Notes: a model not told the origin generated them from the sequence alone. A stretch of DNA of 64,000 bases from Spirometra erinaceieuropaei (GCA_902702965.1 CACRXP010000887.1:153536-217535); one strand, 5' to 3'. Shown: positions 20,536 through 33,124, counted from the stretch's first letter. Translations and numbers: made by a program.

Positions 20536-21970
20536 CTAAAATAATTTGTTAAGTTATATTATGTCCATTGTGAATGGAGCCCCCTTTGCTGAAAATTATG
20601 AATCTATATTTTCAAAATAAAGCGAATTCTTCCCTCTCTTTTTGATTAGCAGGGCACGTTTGAAGATGGAATAGATTTTCGGAAGACTCAGTGACTGACA
20701 ACGGAGCTATATTTTATAGCACAAAGTGCTTGGAGGGATTGGCCAAAATGTGATCAAGACGGGCTAGTTCACAATCCGTGGGTCACGAGGGATGTTTTGT
20801 GGATCGTGGTCAATTTTTCCCTAACATTCATACGCTTTCTAAAATAGTTTTCTAGCCGTAGTTATGTGCGTGTGCGGGCAATGTGTATTAAAACTGTGCC
20901 CTTAAAATACGACCTGCCGCACTACAGGCCTTTTCGTCTACTGGTCACATATTCCTTGCTTTTCCTCACAGTCGATATTAATGCATGTCTCAGTCCTTTC
21001 CCTAAATATTGTATCACGAGCTAAAAGGACCCGAGAGTAGGACCCAAGACAAGGCCAACTTTTAGAAACTGCGTTTGCAATTTACTACCAAACAGAAGTG
21101 AGGGCTAAGGGTTGAGCCAATCGGGGCATAAATGAATCAACTAAAAAGGGCACTAAAGGGCAAAGTGAACCAACGGATGCATCCCGTTCTAATTTTAAAA
21201 GCCAGAGGATCTTTAAACCTCGAGGAAATCTACAAAAAACTTCCAAAAAACTACTGATCGTTAGAGTTTATCATCGCCCCCTCCAGAATGCACCAACGTT
21301 CAAGTGGCCCTGCGCATGCAATTGCAAAATCTGTGATTATGAACAGCAAAAAGTTTTGTAGGCAGTGGATTCCCCATGAGGATACTGCTATCGATTGTGA
21401 GACATAAGATCGGAAGTGTTCAGATATCTCAATGAATATTGGGATCCAGAGCACCGCACCGTCCAGTGCCTTTACAAAAGTGCCAGTTGAAGGCATATAT
21501 GGGACATGCTCTGGAGATCGTTCCATAGCGAAATGCAACTGTCATAAAAGCAAACTATATATGTTGGTTAGCACTTTTTCTGTGGACTTTGAAAGACCAA
21601 ATTTAGACGTCCTATCTTCTTAAACTGTGCAGAGGCCCCTTCCGAATAGAATTCAATGTGTTATTCAAAATTCAGCCTGCCGCCCTAGTGAAACCGGTCT
21701 GCAAAATTATGGAAATTTATTCAGCACTGAAGTAAACAATTTACAAGCGGAGTGGCATGTGTAGGGCGGTTCGCCCGAATCATGAATTACTCATCAACGG
21801 AGGAGATATGCCATGCAAACTTTAGTTGCTGTGAATACAACTGGATGAAAGGGCGAACCCCGGTGGTCTGCATGCTATGTATACGCAACACAGCCGTGTT
21901 AAATGTGCGTTAAAATTTTCAATACGGCAAAGCGTTGCCCTAAATAACAGCTCTACTCCTAATTTGACAA
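20536..21970. other. unassigned DNA
   Basis: More than 1.4 kb without a recognised repeat or gene. The 95-codon minus-strand frame at 21251-21538 shows no family signature. Confidence 0.4.
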
Positions 21971-22256
21971 TCGGATTATACATATTGACCCAACTGTGAA
22001 AAACTCGTCGTCTCGGTAAGGGGAAGGCTTTAGTTCAGCCAACACTCTAACCACTTGAGCTACGAGGCCCCGCCAGACGACGCGAGTTTAATCACATTTG
22101 GGTCAAGTTATCTGTCCAGCCTACTGCAACGTCTGGAATCCACCAAATCTGATATAATAAGTTGACTGCCTAAGCAGGATTTCCTAAGTAACTCACCTAG
22201 AATCCACCAGATGACTACTAGGCTCACGTAACTGATAGATATTTTAGCAGATTTTG
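21971..22256 (-). repeat. tRNA-derived repeat family 2, left arm of a large inverted repeat
   Basis: In reverse complement this arm contains, in order, GCCTCGTAGCTCAAGTGGTT (A box), the GGCTGAACTAAAGCCTTCCC arm and the GTTGGGTCAATATG tail near its outer end. The GATTTGGTGGATTCCAGACG and GTCATCTGGTGGATTCTAGG blocks lie near its inner end. All match 22343-22677 in mirror order. The B-box half of its tRNA-like head is deleted or degraded near 22005. Confidence 0.85.
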
Positions 22257-22342
22257 GCTGTACTAAAGCCTTCCCCTTACTGCGTGGCTTCGAATTCCAC
22301 CGAGGCGCCCAGCTTTTCACATTTGGGTCAATATGAATTATT
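22257..22342 (+). repeat. spacer with 3' half of a family 2 tRNA-like unit
   Basis: It contains TGTACTAAAGCCTTCCCCTT, CTTCGAATTCCACCGAGG and TTTTCACATTTGGGTCAATA. This is a direct repeat of the segment starting near 22560. It forms the loop between the two inverted arms. Confidence 0.8.
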
Positions 22343-22677
22343 CAAAATCTGCCAAAATATCTATGAATTACGTAAGCCTGGTAGTCATCTGGTGGATTCT
22401 AGGTGAATTACTTAGGAAATCCTGCTTAGGCAGTCAACTTACTGCATCAGATTTGGTGGATTCCAGACGTTGCAGTAGGTTGGACAGATAACTTGACCCA
22501 AATGTGATTAAACTTGAGTCGTCCAGCGGACCTCGTAGCTCAAGTGGTTAGAGCGTTGGCTGTACTAAAGCCTTCCCCTTACTGTGTGGGTTCGAATTCC
22601 ACCGAGGAACCAGCTTTTCACAGTTGGGTCAATATGAATTATTCAAAATCTGCCAAAATATCTATGAATCGGATTAT
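22343..22677 (+). repeat. tRNA-derived repeat family 2, right arm with complete tRNA-like head
   Basis: The tRNA-like head at about 22541-22625 has an A box TAGCTCAAGTGGTTAGAGC and a B box GTGGGTTCGAATTCCACC. A short anticodon stem (GGCT/AGCC) surrounds loop GTACTAA, and a long variable part (TTCCCCTTACTG) follows. The acceptor arm (ACCTCG / CGAGGA) is partly paired. The tail TTTTCACAGTTGGGTCAATA follows. I read it as a SINE head, because the same unit recurs three times here and as a relic at 43170-43262. Confidence 0.8.
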
Positions 22678-23180
22678 ATTCAAAACGGTTTCCATTGAAA
22701 TGGCCTGTCTTTATTCAATGTAACCTCCGACCCCAGTTGGTGGTTCTGACCTCAGAGCTGATGGAGTTCTTCAAAAAATAAAGATTTTTTTTCAATCGGC
22801 TCAATCATATGATTTAATAGCGCGCCTTAATTCTTACAGCTGGGCTGATTTCTTTCTAAGTTAGGATGCGAACGCTTATACTGATAAATTTGACGAATTT
22901 GTGAACCGACCCATCCCGTGGTTTGCTTTCCGTAAGACGGCGATTAGTGTTGCCGTTGTTGTTTTCTTCCTTTGTCCCTTCGCCGTAAAATAAAAACGCT
23001 CTCTCGTCGTTTCCATCTGCAAAACAAAACTTCAGTTCTGCCCTTGATGCGTCGTATTTGGAGCGAGCCAGAAGACATCATCCGAAGACATCATCTTCGC
23101 TGAAACCCACTCATTATATGTGAAGAAATTTGTATCTGGCATCATAAAAGCTTATGTGGAAACGTAACATCCCTTCCTTC
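22678..23180. other. unassigned DNA
   Basis: Nothing recognised. Confidence 0.4.
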
Positions 23181-23480
23181 GAGATGCTCTTGGAAATCCC
23201 ATAGCAGGCGCCAAGATGACCGCTCATAGTTTTAATGCTTTCCTGTCCAACACGATTGTTGAAAATTCGAACACACCGCTTACAAGTACCCAGACTTTGA
23301 CTGCTTCCCTACTCAAAACTGTAAATCTTACCCTTTGAGTTGCAACCGTGGCCGTTCGATGTTTTTGACAGTTTCAAAGCTCAGACATAGAAGAGGTCCC
23401 GGTCAGCATTGTAGGAGATCATATGAGACTCTTCCGTTCATCTTGTGTAAAACAATCACTCCCGCTATCAAAAGTGAAAC
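23181..23480 (+). pseudogene. possible non-LTR retrotransposon linker relic
   Basis: A plus-strand frame reads LGNPIAGAKMTAHSFNAFLS followed by NTIVENSN. This resembles the 'G.L.TD...A..FN.FFSSVF' linker between endonuclease and RT of CR1-like elements. Neither the EN nor the RT motifs could be anchored beside it, so this is a weak call. Confidence 0.3.
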
Positions 23481-24089
23481 ATGGCCAAAGTCGTGAGGAC
23501 AATCAGACATTAAACCACCTCAACGTCACTTAACGACTTTCGGCAGACAAACATCTTTTTGTTTCGAAAATTCTGAAGGCCAGGATGAAAAATACAATTG
23601 TGTACGATTTAACTAACAACAGACAACTGTGTGCGGCTCAACATTAATTCCTCAGGCCTCGGTCTTGTGGCACATGTCAGCTCCGTTTCCTTAATCATGT
23701 TTTAGAGTCAGGGGCAGAAGTTTAAACTTTGCACAGATTACTACGATTTTACTAACGCCTTTCATCCTGTTGCCCATTCTTTTTTTCCCTTGAGGCTTTT
23801 ATCTTCCGGAAGAGGTAACAAAATTCCGGAGTAAATATCCGCTTAACTGGGGTGTCACACAGAGCGCGCTCAGTTTTCCAGCGTAGTCGCCAATCCTATA
23901 TTCGTGAGCAGTGGTTATACAGGATAGCGCAATTGACATCCTTCGGCAGAAGGCCTTATATCAGTTGCTGCTCGAGGCTTCTAACTGCAGTCTTAGACCC
24001 CTCAACGCCCAGCTGTCTCGGCTGGCACCATCAAATTCATGTTTCCAGTGCCCATCATCAGCGGTAAACTTGAATGCCGGTTCGTAACG

Positions 24090-25405
24090 TCCACGCACTC
24101 GGCCATCACATCTTCTCCATTTCATCATTGCCCCATTTTCGACAGGCTTACCTGCCATAACGTCCTTGTGGACAGTGCGCTGACGTCAGTCTAGTTCCAC
24201 CATCTCCTCTTGACTGCAAACCACCTAACTCCTCAATTTATATTTAGGCAACTGATATTACTCCCAATAAAACTTATGATGAACATACTCTAGCTTTAGA
24301 CATGGACTTAAAACCTCCTATTCACTGCTTTTTGCTATTTCGGGCGTTCGCACTGTCATTCTCCGTGTCGATTTTATATCCATTTTTGGTATCCTTATTG
24401 ACATCAGGTCCCACATACGCACTGATCCGGTGACTTACTTGCACTCTGCTTGCCAGACCTGTATCATTTGCCCCTCGTCTCCCTATCACAACAATCCCAT
24501 CTGAGTGCTTACTTTCAACCAGGTTAACTTAACCAAAGCATTTGCAGTTTGACCAGACGATTAAACATTCCTCCGTGCATTGTATTTCCACCACCATGCC
24601 ACCTGACTTTAGTTGTCGTCTTCGTTTCGCCACTGATAAGTCGGTTATTGCCAAAACTGAATTCAGTCACATGGGACCAAGCATATAGCTGCCTTCCACT
24701 AGCCCATAGGTCACCCCTCTGCATATGGCTTTCAAAACGTCCCCCACTGACCGGTGTCCATGTGCTGACTACCGGCAATTGAACAACTGCACTGTCCCCG
24801 ACAGATATCCACTTCATGACTTTTCCTCTAACCTAACCGATTCCACAAATGTTTCCATCACTGAATCAGTCAAAGCCTTTCGCCAGACGCCTGTTGCCTC
24901 CAAAGACATCTCAAAACCAGTAATCGTGATGCCATTCTGAGTTTTGCAATTGGTCAAGACGTATATAACCTTCTTAAGCCGTCGCAGTAAATGTGAGGCC
25001 CCATCCTCTGGGTCCTCCATGATTAACCATTAGTTTTTATTCATATTGATGATCTCCTGTTTGCAAATTCCGGTGAACATCAACTCCCACAACGCCTACG
25101 TCTCATAGTTGTGCAGTTGAACTAATTTTGCGTTTTAATCAACACCTCTAAATGCGTTTTAGCGTTTCCTCGCTCATGCTCCTAGGAATCTCCTGGATGC
25201 TTTCGGTTGTCATCTTACAGCAAACAGATTTTCAGCTATTTGTAATTTCCCTACTCCCACTTCTTCCCGAAAACTGCCCCATCCTATGGACCTTGTCAGT
25301 TTTGTCGTAATTTCATGCGTTTAGCCCTTCATTGGTGTTCCACATAAGTAACATTTTCCTTGAGATCAATTGAGATCTTGTGCATCCTGGCACAGCCTTA
25401 AGCCT
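24090..25405 (+). pseudogene. Ty3/gypsy retrotransposon, protease-RT segment (left inverted copy)
   Basis: Plus-strand order: an aspartyl-protease-like active site VDS near 24168 that continues one base out of frame as ADVSLVPPSPLDC; the protease tail (FAISGVRTVILRVDF near 24335-24380); a linker with TFLRALYFHHHAT; then RT with DYRQLNNCTVPDRYP near 24760-24805. The catalytic block is FIHIDDLLFANSGEH with HIDD at 25042-25053 (usually YIDD), followed by the LLDAFGCHLTANRFSAICNF region near 25195-25240 and a DLVNFCRNFMRLALHW segment to 25335. The copy stops where the tandem block begins, near 25400. Several stops and shifts make it inactive. Bases 24304-25400 are repeated in reverse at 33505-34617. 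Confidence 0.85.
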
Positions 25406-25418
25406 TAAATTTTCTAGG

Positions 25419-25640
25419 CAGAATGGCATTACCAGCAAAGACAAGGGAGACTGGAATGACCATTTCTGACTTATTAGCCGTCGTCAGCCAGTCATACCCA
25501 AGCCCGAAGTGCGGAACACCCGAGGCTCGAACTCGCGACCTGTTAGTTAGAAGTCCACGCCTCTAACCATTGAGCCACGAGCCCGTTGACCTGTCGGTTT
25601 TTTTTCGATAGGGAATATACATTGGTGGGGGGGGGGGCGC
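25419..25640 (-). mobile_element. tRNA-derived SINE family 1 (in unit A)
   Basis: Minus-strand copy with good tRNA-like head: GGGCTCGTGGCTCAATGGTT, B box GAGTTCGAGCCTC, and the body and 3' block CTTTGCTGGTAATGCCATTC. A poly-T and a poly-G tract mark its leader side near 25600-25640. The orthologous copy in unit B is at 29341-29562, so insertion predates the duplication. Confidence 0.88.
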
Positions 25641-28250
25641 TCATCCCAGGCCAAGAACACCTGACGCATCTGGTCAGTATGACAAAAAATCATGTCCTCT
25701 CAACCCGAGAAAATATTTTAAGCCAGACTGCTACCAGATATTCAAACTACAGCTATATGCAATAGTCGCGAGATAATTTGACCCATTAACACAGCAAACA
25801 AAGCTAGATCGCCGACCTTGAGCAGAAAAAAGGGATGATTACTGCTTATACTTGGCTGCTTTGTAAGTTGCCAGAGACTAATCTGCGAGTACCAAATGGC
25901 CAAATAGAGTCACAAACGATCTACTGTCCGCGTGAGGCAGCAGAGTTCGTATGGAGAATTTCTCATGTCTGCTGCCCCCTTCCGCAATAACGTATTCTGC
26001 AGTTTCGTCTGTTTGACAGTGGGGATTTCCGTTGAGCATCTGGTTGATTTAACTCAAGCGTGTACTGCCCCTCCAAACCAGAGTAAAATTAGTCGTGTAT
26101 GTATGTATGTACCTGAGGCAAGGGAAGGTTTTCTCTCCGCAGTTGTCAGTGCCTGTTAAATTGGTAGTGAAGAAAGACTTCCTTTTGATTTACTCAAGGT
26201 ATTTTTCAGAGGAGTTTGCAGGACAAGTTGATGCCTTCCTCGTGGCCTAGTTCTTTGCGCAGATCGGGTTTTCTTTCCGTGTGCAGGCTTCTGCCAATTA
26301 GTGCAGCGTCCCGTCTGTTCAATTAAGGGGCAGTCGTTATTTTTTACAGGTTTTTAAATATTTTTGTGAGAAATTGAGGACCTAATTAATGATGTGAACA
26401 TCTCGCATCCTAAGATTATATTCACAGGGGAAAGGGAACGGATCAGTGAGCTATTTTGCCTGGACGTCTTTGTGCATACGCAGGAATAAGGTTTAGTCAG
26501 ATGGTCAGATTTACTTAATAATGCATGAACAACTGGATAGTCGTGTTTGATGAGTTTTGTGCCGGTACAAGGCAGACGCAACAGGATCCACATTCTCTCC
26601 TAAAGGGTTAAAACATTGGTTCTTATTGAGCATAGGCGTGTTAAGCCTGCCTATTAAGCCAGTTTCATTCTAAAGCTTGGCAGTTTGCAGTAGAAAAAAA
26701 TGATGCGACAAGGGATGACTTGCCCATTCGCACAACCTGAAATTGTGTTCACGAAGTACGCTGTGTGAAGGCAGATTCAAGTGGCAGTCAGGTCAGTTGA
26801 GCACTTACCGAGACCGTTTTTAAAGTCGGAAAGCAAAATTCCCCGCTCTTCTATTACTACATGCCTTCTAGTTTGTGGACACTTTCTTAACAAGAACAGA
26901 GCCTTTCGAGCCGTTGTTTGTGCACGACTAGCCTTGACGCTGCGTTACCTGAAAGAAGTCTACATAAGGAGGACAAAAACTGACCTGTGCAAACAAACGC
27001 ACCACGTGGTAAACCTGACCCGTTTCTGGTAGTCCACAGTCCTGCGATCTACTCTCTCTCTCTCTTTTGAACGTCACCGTTCACCTTCCAACGTTTTATC
27101 GTTTTTGGCCTGGCCTCCTTGCAACGATTGGACTGCGAATTTTAAGCTCTGGCCTTGCTGATTCCTTGCTGATTCCTTGCTGATTTGGCGAACAACGTTA
27201 TCCTGCTCATATATTCATTGCTAGTTAGTTGTGTTATCAAATGACAGGAAGTCTGTCGTATGCAGTCTTGAAAAGTTTTTGTAGGAATAAATAGGTTCGA
27301 CGTCTGAGTCGTAGGCGAATTCTGCAAGTCTGTCCTCCAGAAACTTCCTTTTCTACTCCCTGTCGTCTGTTTCCAGCTTCTCTACACTTGAATTCGGAGA
27401 CACATGAAACTGACTAGCTGTGCTTTCAGTTACTTCTATATCTGTCCTTTTCTCATCACTTACGCCATATCACTTGCTTCGACCATCACTATAACAGCGA
27501 ACAGCATGTACTGAAAATGTCATATAGACCCGACAATCTCTCCGTTGGAATCGATTCTGATCTTCCCACGCACCAACGTCTTAATGTATATATTATGGTT
27601 TACTATAGTAAACGTTGTGTCTGTCACTGGCACAACTAAAAAATGATCTTATGTCTAACTGTTATAAGGTTATTCGTAGCCGAAAAATTGCCAATAACTA
27701 CGAAAGTCCGATATATAGGCTGTCTAGAAGGCTAACAGCCTTCAAGCCCAGCGTCACGTAGGGGCTTAGCGGTTTTGCACATGAACGGAAACACTGGACT
27801 GTTGGGTGCTCTGATCTGCGTCCTTTTATCCGAATCACGTGCTCAAAATAAATGCGTAGGTTTATTCTGGTTTGCAAGCGTGTCTGGTCTATCCATTTTT
27901 ACCCCATGTCTACAAAAATAAGACGAGCTTTCAGAAAACCATGATACTTGTGAGGATAATCAGAGGAAATTAACTACCCACGCAGTCGATGCGCACTGAT
28001 GCACGTGTTGTGAGAAGCTAACAATGTTACTTGTGCCGTGCTATGCCGCACGTGGCGAAGTATCTATTTTACGGTTGTTCACGTTAGACACACCTGAGTT
28101 CTAGCCCAGATGATGCCAACACTTGGTGTGTTAGAACCTGAAGGTGGTTCTTATCCAATCAGTTCGTCGAGGTGATGAATGACCTATCGCAATGTGTGAT
28201 TTGTGTTATTTGAAAAAGATACCTAGTTCATAATGTATAATGATAGATCG
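25641..28250. other. core of duplicated unit A, no recognised gene
   Basis: Two frames are kept in both tandem copies. A plus frame starts at 25932 (29854 in unit B) with MRQQSSYG. A minus frame ends at 26593 (30510 in unit B) and starts with MWILLRLPCTGT. Neither resembles a known family, and conservation is expected from recent duplication. A CT tract lies at 27052-27066, and a threefold 'TTGCTGATTCC' stutter near 27155-27183 is shortened in unit B. Confidence 0.5.
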
Positions 28251-28254
28251 GGCG

Positions 28255-28985
28255 TGGGACCCGAAAATGTCTGCCATTGTTCCTCCGCAGCGCATATGTT
28301 TAGAGTAAACAGACTTCCGCCGAGCCTACCTTGATGTCGCCTTCCACACATGACAGTTCGACCGCCATTGTCAACGATGTCCCCCGTACTCCACAGCAAG
28401 GGGGAGCAGGGACGTTGACTTGTCTGCGATTTAGTTTAAAGTGAGAGTGGACTTGTGCAGCATCTACCGCACTCTCTCCTCCCAACTCCCCACCTTGACC
28501 CCGTGTCAAGGCAGAGTGAAGAATACCGGCGGTGGATGACACGGTCGAGTCCGCATCTTGGCACTCCACTTCACACCTCCTGGTCCACACAACAAATGAC
28601 CAGGATTTTAACCAAAAAGGAAACAGAAGGGGCTGGTGCGGCCCAAGTCGCATGTGGGCGTGCTGTCACACCTGCTTCGGATCTCACGGAGTGAGATAGC
28701 GACATAAAGGCCACATTAAGTATGAGCCATTGCAGTCTGACTCTTAGACCACCAACCGACCGCTCCACACAAACACACACGACACTGGGCCGAATGCTAG
28801 GTGCAAGTTCTCCCGTCAGTTGGCAACCTTACAAGTCACGTCTTTTAGCGCACCACGATGGTTTCAAGCGCGTCAGATTGTTTATAGTGAGGCTGAAAAT
28901 GCGTTGAGTCGTTGACCTCACTCTCACTTCCCTTTTTCCAGACCCCAGTCACTGTCCGAGCCGGTCAGTTGACAGGTGCGGGGAG
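28255..28985 (+). repeat. repeat family A (in unit A)
   Basis: Ordered blocks: ACTCCACAGCAAGGGGGAGC, GACTTGTCTGCGATTTAGTT, CCGTGTCAAGGCAGAGTGAA, GGTGGATGACACGG, CTCCTGGTCCACACAACAAA, then CATTGCAGTCTGACTCTTAG, CCGTCAGTTGGCAACCTTAC and TTCAAGCGCGTCAGATTG. The same order is at 32130-32900. Internal modules around GGTCCACACAACAAATGACC are partly self-similar. Confidence 0.75.
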
Positions 28986-29185
28986 TGGGCGCGTTGCTGA
29001 CCTCGTCTGCGCGCGCCACATGCACTGACTGGCCTCGAAAGAGGAGCAGCATTATGTGACACTTCAGTTGATGGCATGCGCGTGCAGCCACGAGCACACT
29101 TTGCTTAAAGTGAATGGCAAATCAAGATGACTGGATGTTGGCATGGCTACAGGGACTGCGAAATCTGAAGGTTCAAGTCGATGGA

Positions 29186-29206
29186 AGGGGAGAGAGAGAG
29201 AGAGGG
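29186..29206 (+). repeat. short GA microsatellite (unit A)
   Basis: About 16 bp of AG repeats. The corresponding position in unit B (33079-33127) carries a much longer tract. Confidence 0.85.
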
Positions 29207-29340
29207 TAATGGCATTACTACCAGGCCAGGAAAGAAATTAAGCAAGCCCTTCATTGGTGTTCCCTATAAGTAGCATTTTGCCTGAGATCAATCGAGGTCT
29301 TGGGCTTCCTGACACAGCCGTAAGCCTTTAATTTTCTAGG

Positions 29341-29562
29341 CAGAATGGCATTACCGACAAAGACAAGGGAGACTGGAATGGCCATTTCTGACTTATTGGC
29401 CGTCGTCAGCCAGTCATACCCAAGCCCGAAGTGCGGAACACCCGATGCTCAAACTCGCGACCTGTTAGTTAGAAGTCCACGCCTCTAACCACTGAGCCAC
29501 GAGCCCGTTGACCTGTCGGTTTTTTCGATAGGGAATATACAATGGGTGGGGGGGGGGACGCT
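29341..29562 (-). mobile_element. tRNA-derived SINE family 1 (in unit B)
   Basis: Duplicate of the 25419-25640 SINE with the same head, body and neighbouring poly-G run. The B box is altered (GAGTTTGAGCATC), unlike the copy in unit A. Confidence 0.88.
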
Positions 29563-32129
29563 CATCCCAGGCCAAGAACACCTGACGCATCTGGTCAGTA
29601 TGACAAAAAGTCATGTCCTCTCAACCCGAGAAAATATTTTAAGCCAGGATGATACCAGATATTTAAAACTACAACTATATGCAATAGTCGCGAGATAATT
29701 TGACCCGTTAACACAGCAAACAAAGCTAGATCGCCGACCTTGAGCAGAAAAAAGGGAAGATTACTGCTTATACTTGGCTGCTTTGTAAGTTACGAGAGAC
29801 TAATCTGCGAGTACCAAATGGCCAAATAGAGTGACAAAGGGTCTACTGCCCGCGTGAGGCAGCAGAGTTCGTATGGAGAAGTTCTCATGTCTGCTGCCCC
29901 CTTCCGCAATAACGTATTCTGCAGTTTCGTCTGTTTGACAGTGGGGATTTCCGTTGAGCATCTGGTTGATTTAACTCAAGCGTGTACTGCCCCTCCAAAC
30001 CAGAGTAAAATTAGTCGTGTATGTATGTATCTGAGGCAAGGGAAGGTTTCCTCTCCGCATTTGGCAGTGCCTGTTAAATTGGTAGTGAAAAAAGACTTCC
30101 TTTTGATGAACTCAAGGTATTTTTCAAAGGAGTGTGCAGGACAAGTTGATGCCTTCCTCGTGGCCTAGTTCTTTGCGCAGATCGGGTTTTCTTTCCGTGT
30201 GCAGGCTTCTGCCAATTAGTGCAGCGTCCCGTCTGTTCAATTAAGGGGCAGTCGTTATTGTTAACAGGTTTTTAAATATCCTGTGAGAAAGTGAGGACCT
30301 TATTAGTGATGTGAACATCTCGCATCCTTAGATTATACTCATAGGGGAAAGGGAACGGAACAGTGAGCTATTTTGCCTGGACGTCTTTGTGCATACGCAG
30401 GAATAAGGTTTAGTCAGATGGTCAGATTTCCTTAAGAATGCACGAACAACTGAATAGTCGCGTTTGATGAGGTTTGTGCCGGTACAAGGCAGACGCAGCA
30501 GGATCCACATTCTCTCCTAAAGAGCCAAAAATTGGGTCTTATTGGGAGCAGACATGTTAATCCTGCCTATTCAGCCAATTTCATTCTGAGGCTTGACAAT
30601 TCTCTGTAGAGAAAATGATGTGACAAGGGATGACTTGTCCATTCGCACAATCTGAAATTGTATTCGCGAAGTACACTGCGTGAAGGCAGATTCAAGTGGC
30701 AGTCAGGTCAGTTGAGCACTTACCGAGACGGTTTTAAAGTCAGAAAGCAAAATTTCCCGCTCTTCTATTACTACAAGCCTTCTAGTTAGCGGACACTTTC
30801 TTAACAAGAACAGAGCCTTTCGAGCCGTTGTTTGTGCACGACCAGCCTTGACGCTGCGTTACCTGAAAGAAGTCTACATAAGGAGGGCGAAAATTGACCT
30901 GTGCAAACAAACGCACCACGTGATAAACCTGACCCGTTTCTGGTAGCCCACAGTCCTGCGATTTACTCTCTCTCTCTCTTTTGAACGTCACCGTTCCCCT
31001 TCCCACGTTTTATCGTTTTTGGCGTGGCCTCTTTGCAACGATTGGACTGTGTATTTTAAGCTCTGGCCTTGCTGATTCCTTGTTGATTTTGCGAACAACG
31101 TTAACCTGCTGATATAATCATTGCTTGCTAGTCCTGTTATCGAATGACATGAAGCTTGTCATATGCAGTCGTGAAATGTCTTCGTGGGAATAAATAGGTC
31201 CGACGTCTGGGTCGTAGGCGAATTCTGCAGGTCTGTCCTCCAGACATTTCCTTTTTTGCTCCCTGCCGTCTGTTTCCAACTTCTGTACACTTGAGTGCGG
31301 AGACACATGAAAACGACTAGTTGTGCTTCCAGTTACTTCTATATCTGTCCTTTTCTCATCACTTACGTCATTTCACTTGTGTCCACCATCGTTATGATAT
31401 CGAACAGCATGTACAGAAATTGTCATATAGACCCGAAAATCTCTCTGCGTTGGAATCGATTCTGATCTCCCCATACACCAACGTTTTATGATTGACTATA
31501 ATAAACGTTGTGTCTATCAACGGTATAACTGAAAAATTATCTTATATGTAAATTCTATAAGGTTATTAGTAGCCGAAAATTTGCCAATAACTATGAATGC
31601 CCGATTTATAGGCTGTCTAGAAAGATAAAACTCTTCGAAACCCCCGTCACGCAGTGGCTTAGCGATTTTGTAAATGATAGGAGACACTGGACTGTTGTTG
31701 TTCTGATCTGAGTCTTTTCATACAAATCACGTGCCTAAAATAAATGCCTTGGTGTCTTCTGGATTCCACGCGTGTCTGACTTATCTATTTTTACCCCATG
31801 TCTACAAAAATGAGACTAGCTTTCAGAAAGTCATGATAGTTGTGAGGACAACCAGAGAAAATTAACTACCCACGCAGTCGATGCGCACTGATGCACGTGT
31901 TCTGAGAAGCTAACAATATTACTGATACCGCGCTATTCCGCACGTGGCGAAATATCTATTTTACGGTTGTTCACGTTAGACATACCTGAGTTTCAGCCCA
32001 GATGATGCCAACACTTGGTGTGTTAGAACCTGAAGGTGGTTCTTATCCAATCGGTTCGTCGAAGTTTTGAATGTCCTGTCACAATGTGTGATTTGTTTTA
32101 TTTGAAAAAGATACCTAGTTCATAATGTA
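29563..32129. other. core of duplicated unit B, no recognised gene
   Basis: Counterpart of 25641-28250. No protein family or RNA was recognised. Confidence 0.5.
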
Positions 32130-32900
32130 TAATGATAGACCGGGCGTCGGGCCCGACAATGTCCGCCATTGTTCCTCCGCAGCTCGTAAGTATGTTTGGA
32201 GTAAACACACTTTCACGAGCCTACCTCGATGTCTCCTCCCACACGCTCACACACATGACAGTTCGATCGCCATTGCCAATGATGTCCCCGTATGCTCCAC
32301 AGCAAGGAGGAGCAGGGACATTGACTTGTCTGCGATTTAGTTTAAAGTGAGAGTGGACTTGTGCACTATCTACCGCACTCTCTCTTCCCTCCCCACCTTG
32401 ACCTGGTGTCAAGGCAGAGTGAAGAATACCGGAGGTGGATGACACGGTCGAGTCCGCATCTTGGCACTTCATTTCACACCTCCTGGTCCACACAACAAAT
32501 GACCAGGATTTAAGCCAAAAAGGAAACAGAAGGGGCTGGTGCGGCCCAAGTCGCATCTGGGCGTGCTGTCACACCTGCTTCGGATCTCACGGAGTGAGAT
32601 AGCGACATAAAGGCCACATTAAGAAAGAGCCATTGCAGTCTGACTCTTAGACCACCAACCGACCGCTCCACACAAACACACACGACACTGGGCCGAATGC
32701 TAGGTGCATGTTCTCCTGTCAGTTGGCAACCTTCCAAGTCACGTCTTTTAGCGCACCATGATGGCTTCAAGCGCGTCAGACTGTTTATAGTGAGGCGGAA
32801 AATTCGCTGAGTTGCTGACCTCACTCTCACTTCCCTTGTTCCAGACCCCAGTCACTGTCCAAGACGGTCAGTTGACAGGTGCGGGGAGTGGGCGCGTGGC
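32130..32900 (+). repeat. repeat family A (in unit B)
   Basis: Counterpart of 28255-28985 with the same block order. It has a few extra bases near 32230-32250 (CTCCCACACGCTCACACACA). Confidence 0.75.
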
Positions 32901-33076
32901 TGACCTCGTCTGCACTGACTGGCCTCGAAACAGGAGCAGCATTATGTGGCACATCAGGTGATGGGCATGCACGTGCAGACACAAGCACACTTTGCTTAAA
33001 GTGAATGGCAAATTAAGATGACTGGATGTTGGCATGGATACAGTGACTGCGAAATCTGAAGGTTCAAGTCGATGGA

Positions 33077-33078
<2 letters not shown>

Positions 33079-33124
<46 letters not shown>

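Larger units (their letters stand above)
25324..29245 (+). repeat. 3.92-kb tandem duplication, unit A
   Basis: The unit begins GCCCTTCATTGGTGTTCC and ends ...AAATTAAGCAA. Unit B repeats it head to tail at a constant offset of about 3922 bp: SINE start 25421/29343, a frame start 25932/29854, the tail marker 29211/33132. It carries ~80 bp of Ty3/gypsy sequence, a family 1 SINE, ~2.6 kb of unique sequence with no recognised protein, repeat A, and a short GA tract. Identity with unit B looks above 90% by eye. Short indels and substitutions show these are two real copies rather than one read twice. Confidence 0.92.

Noticed and set aside
22541..22625. functional tRNA gene
   Set aside because: A and B boxes are good, but the acceptor arm is imperfect, the variable part is odd and the unit is repeated with SINE-like flanks.
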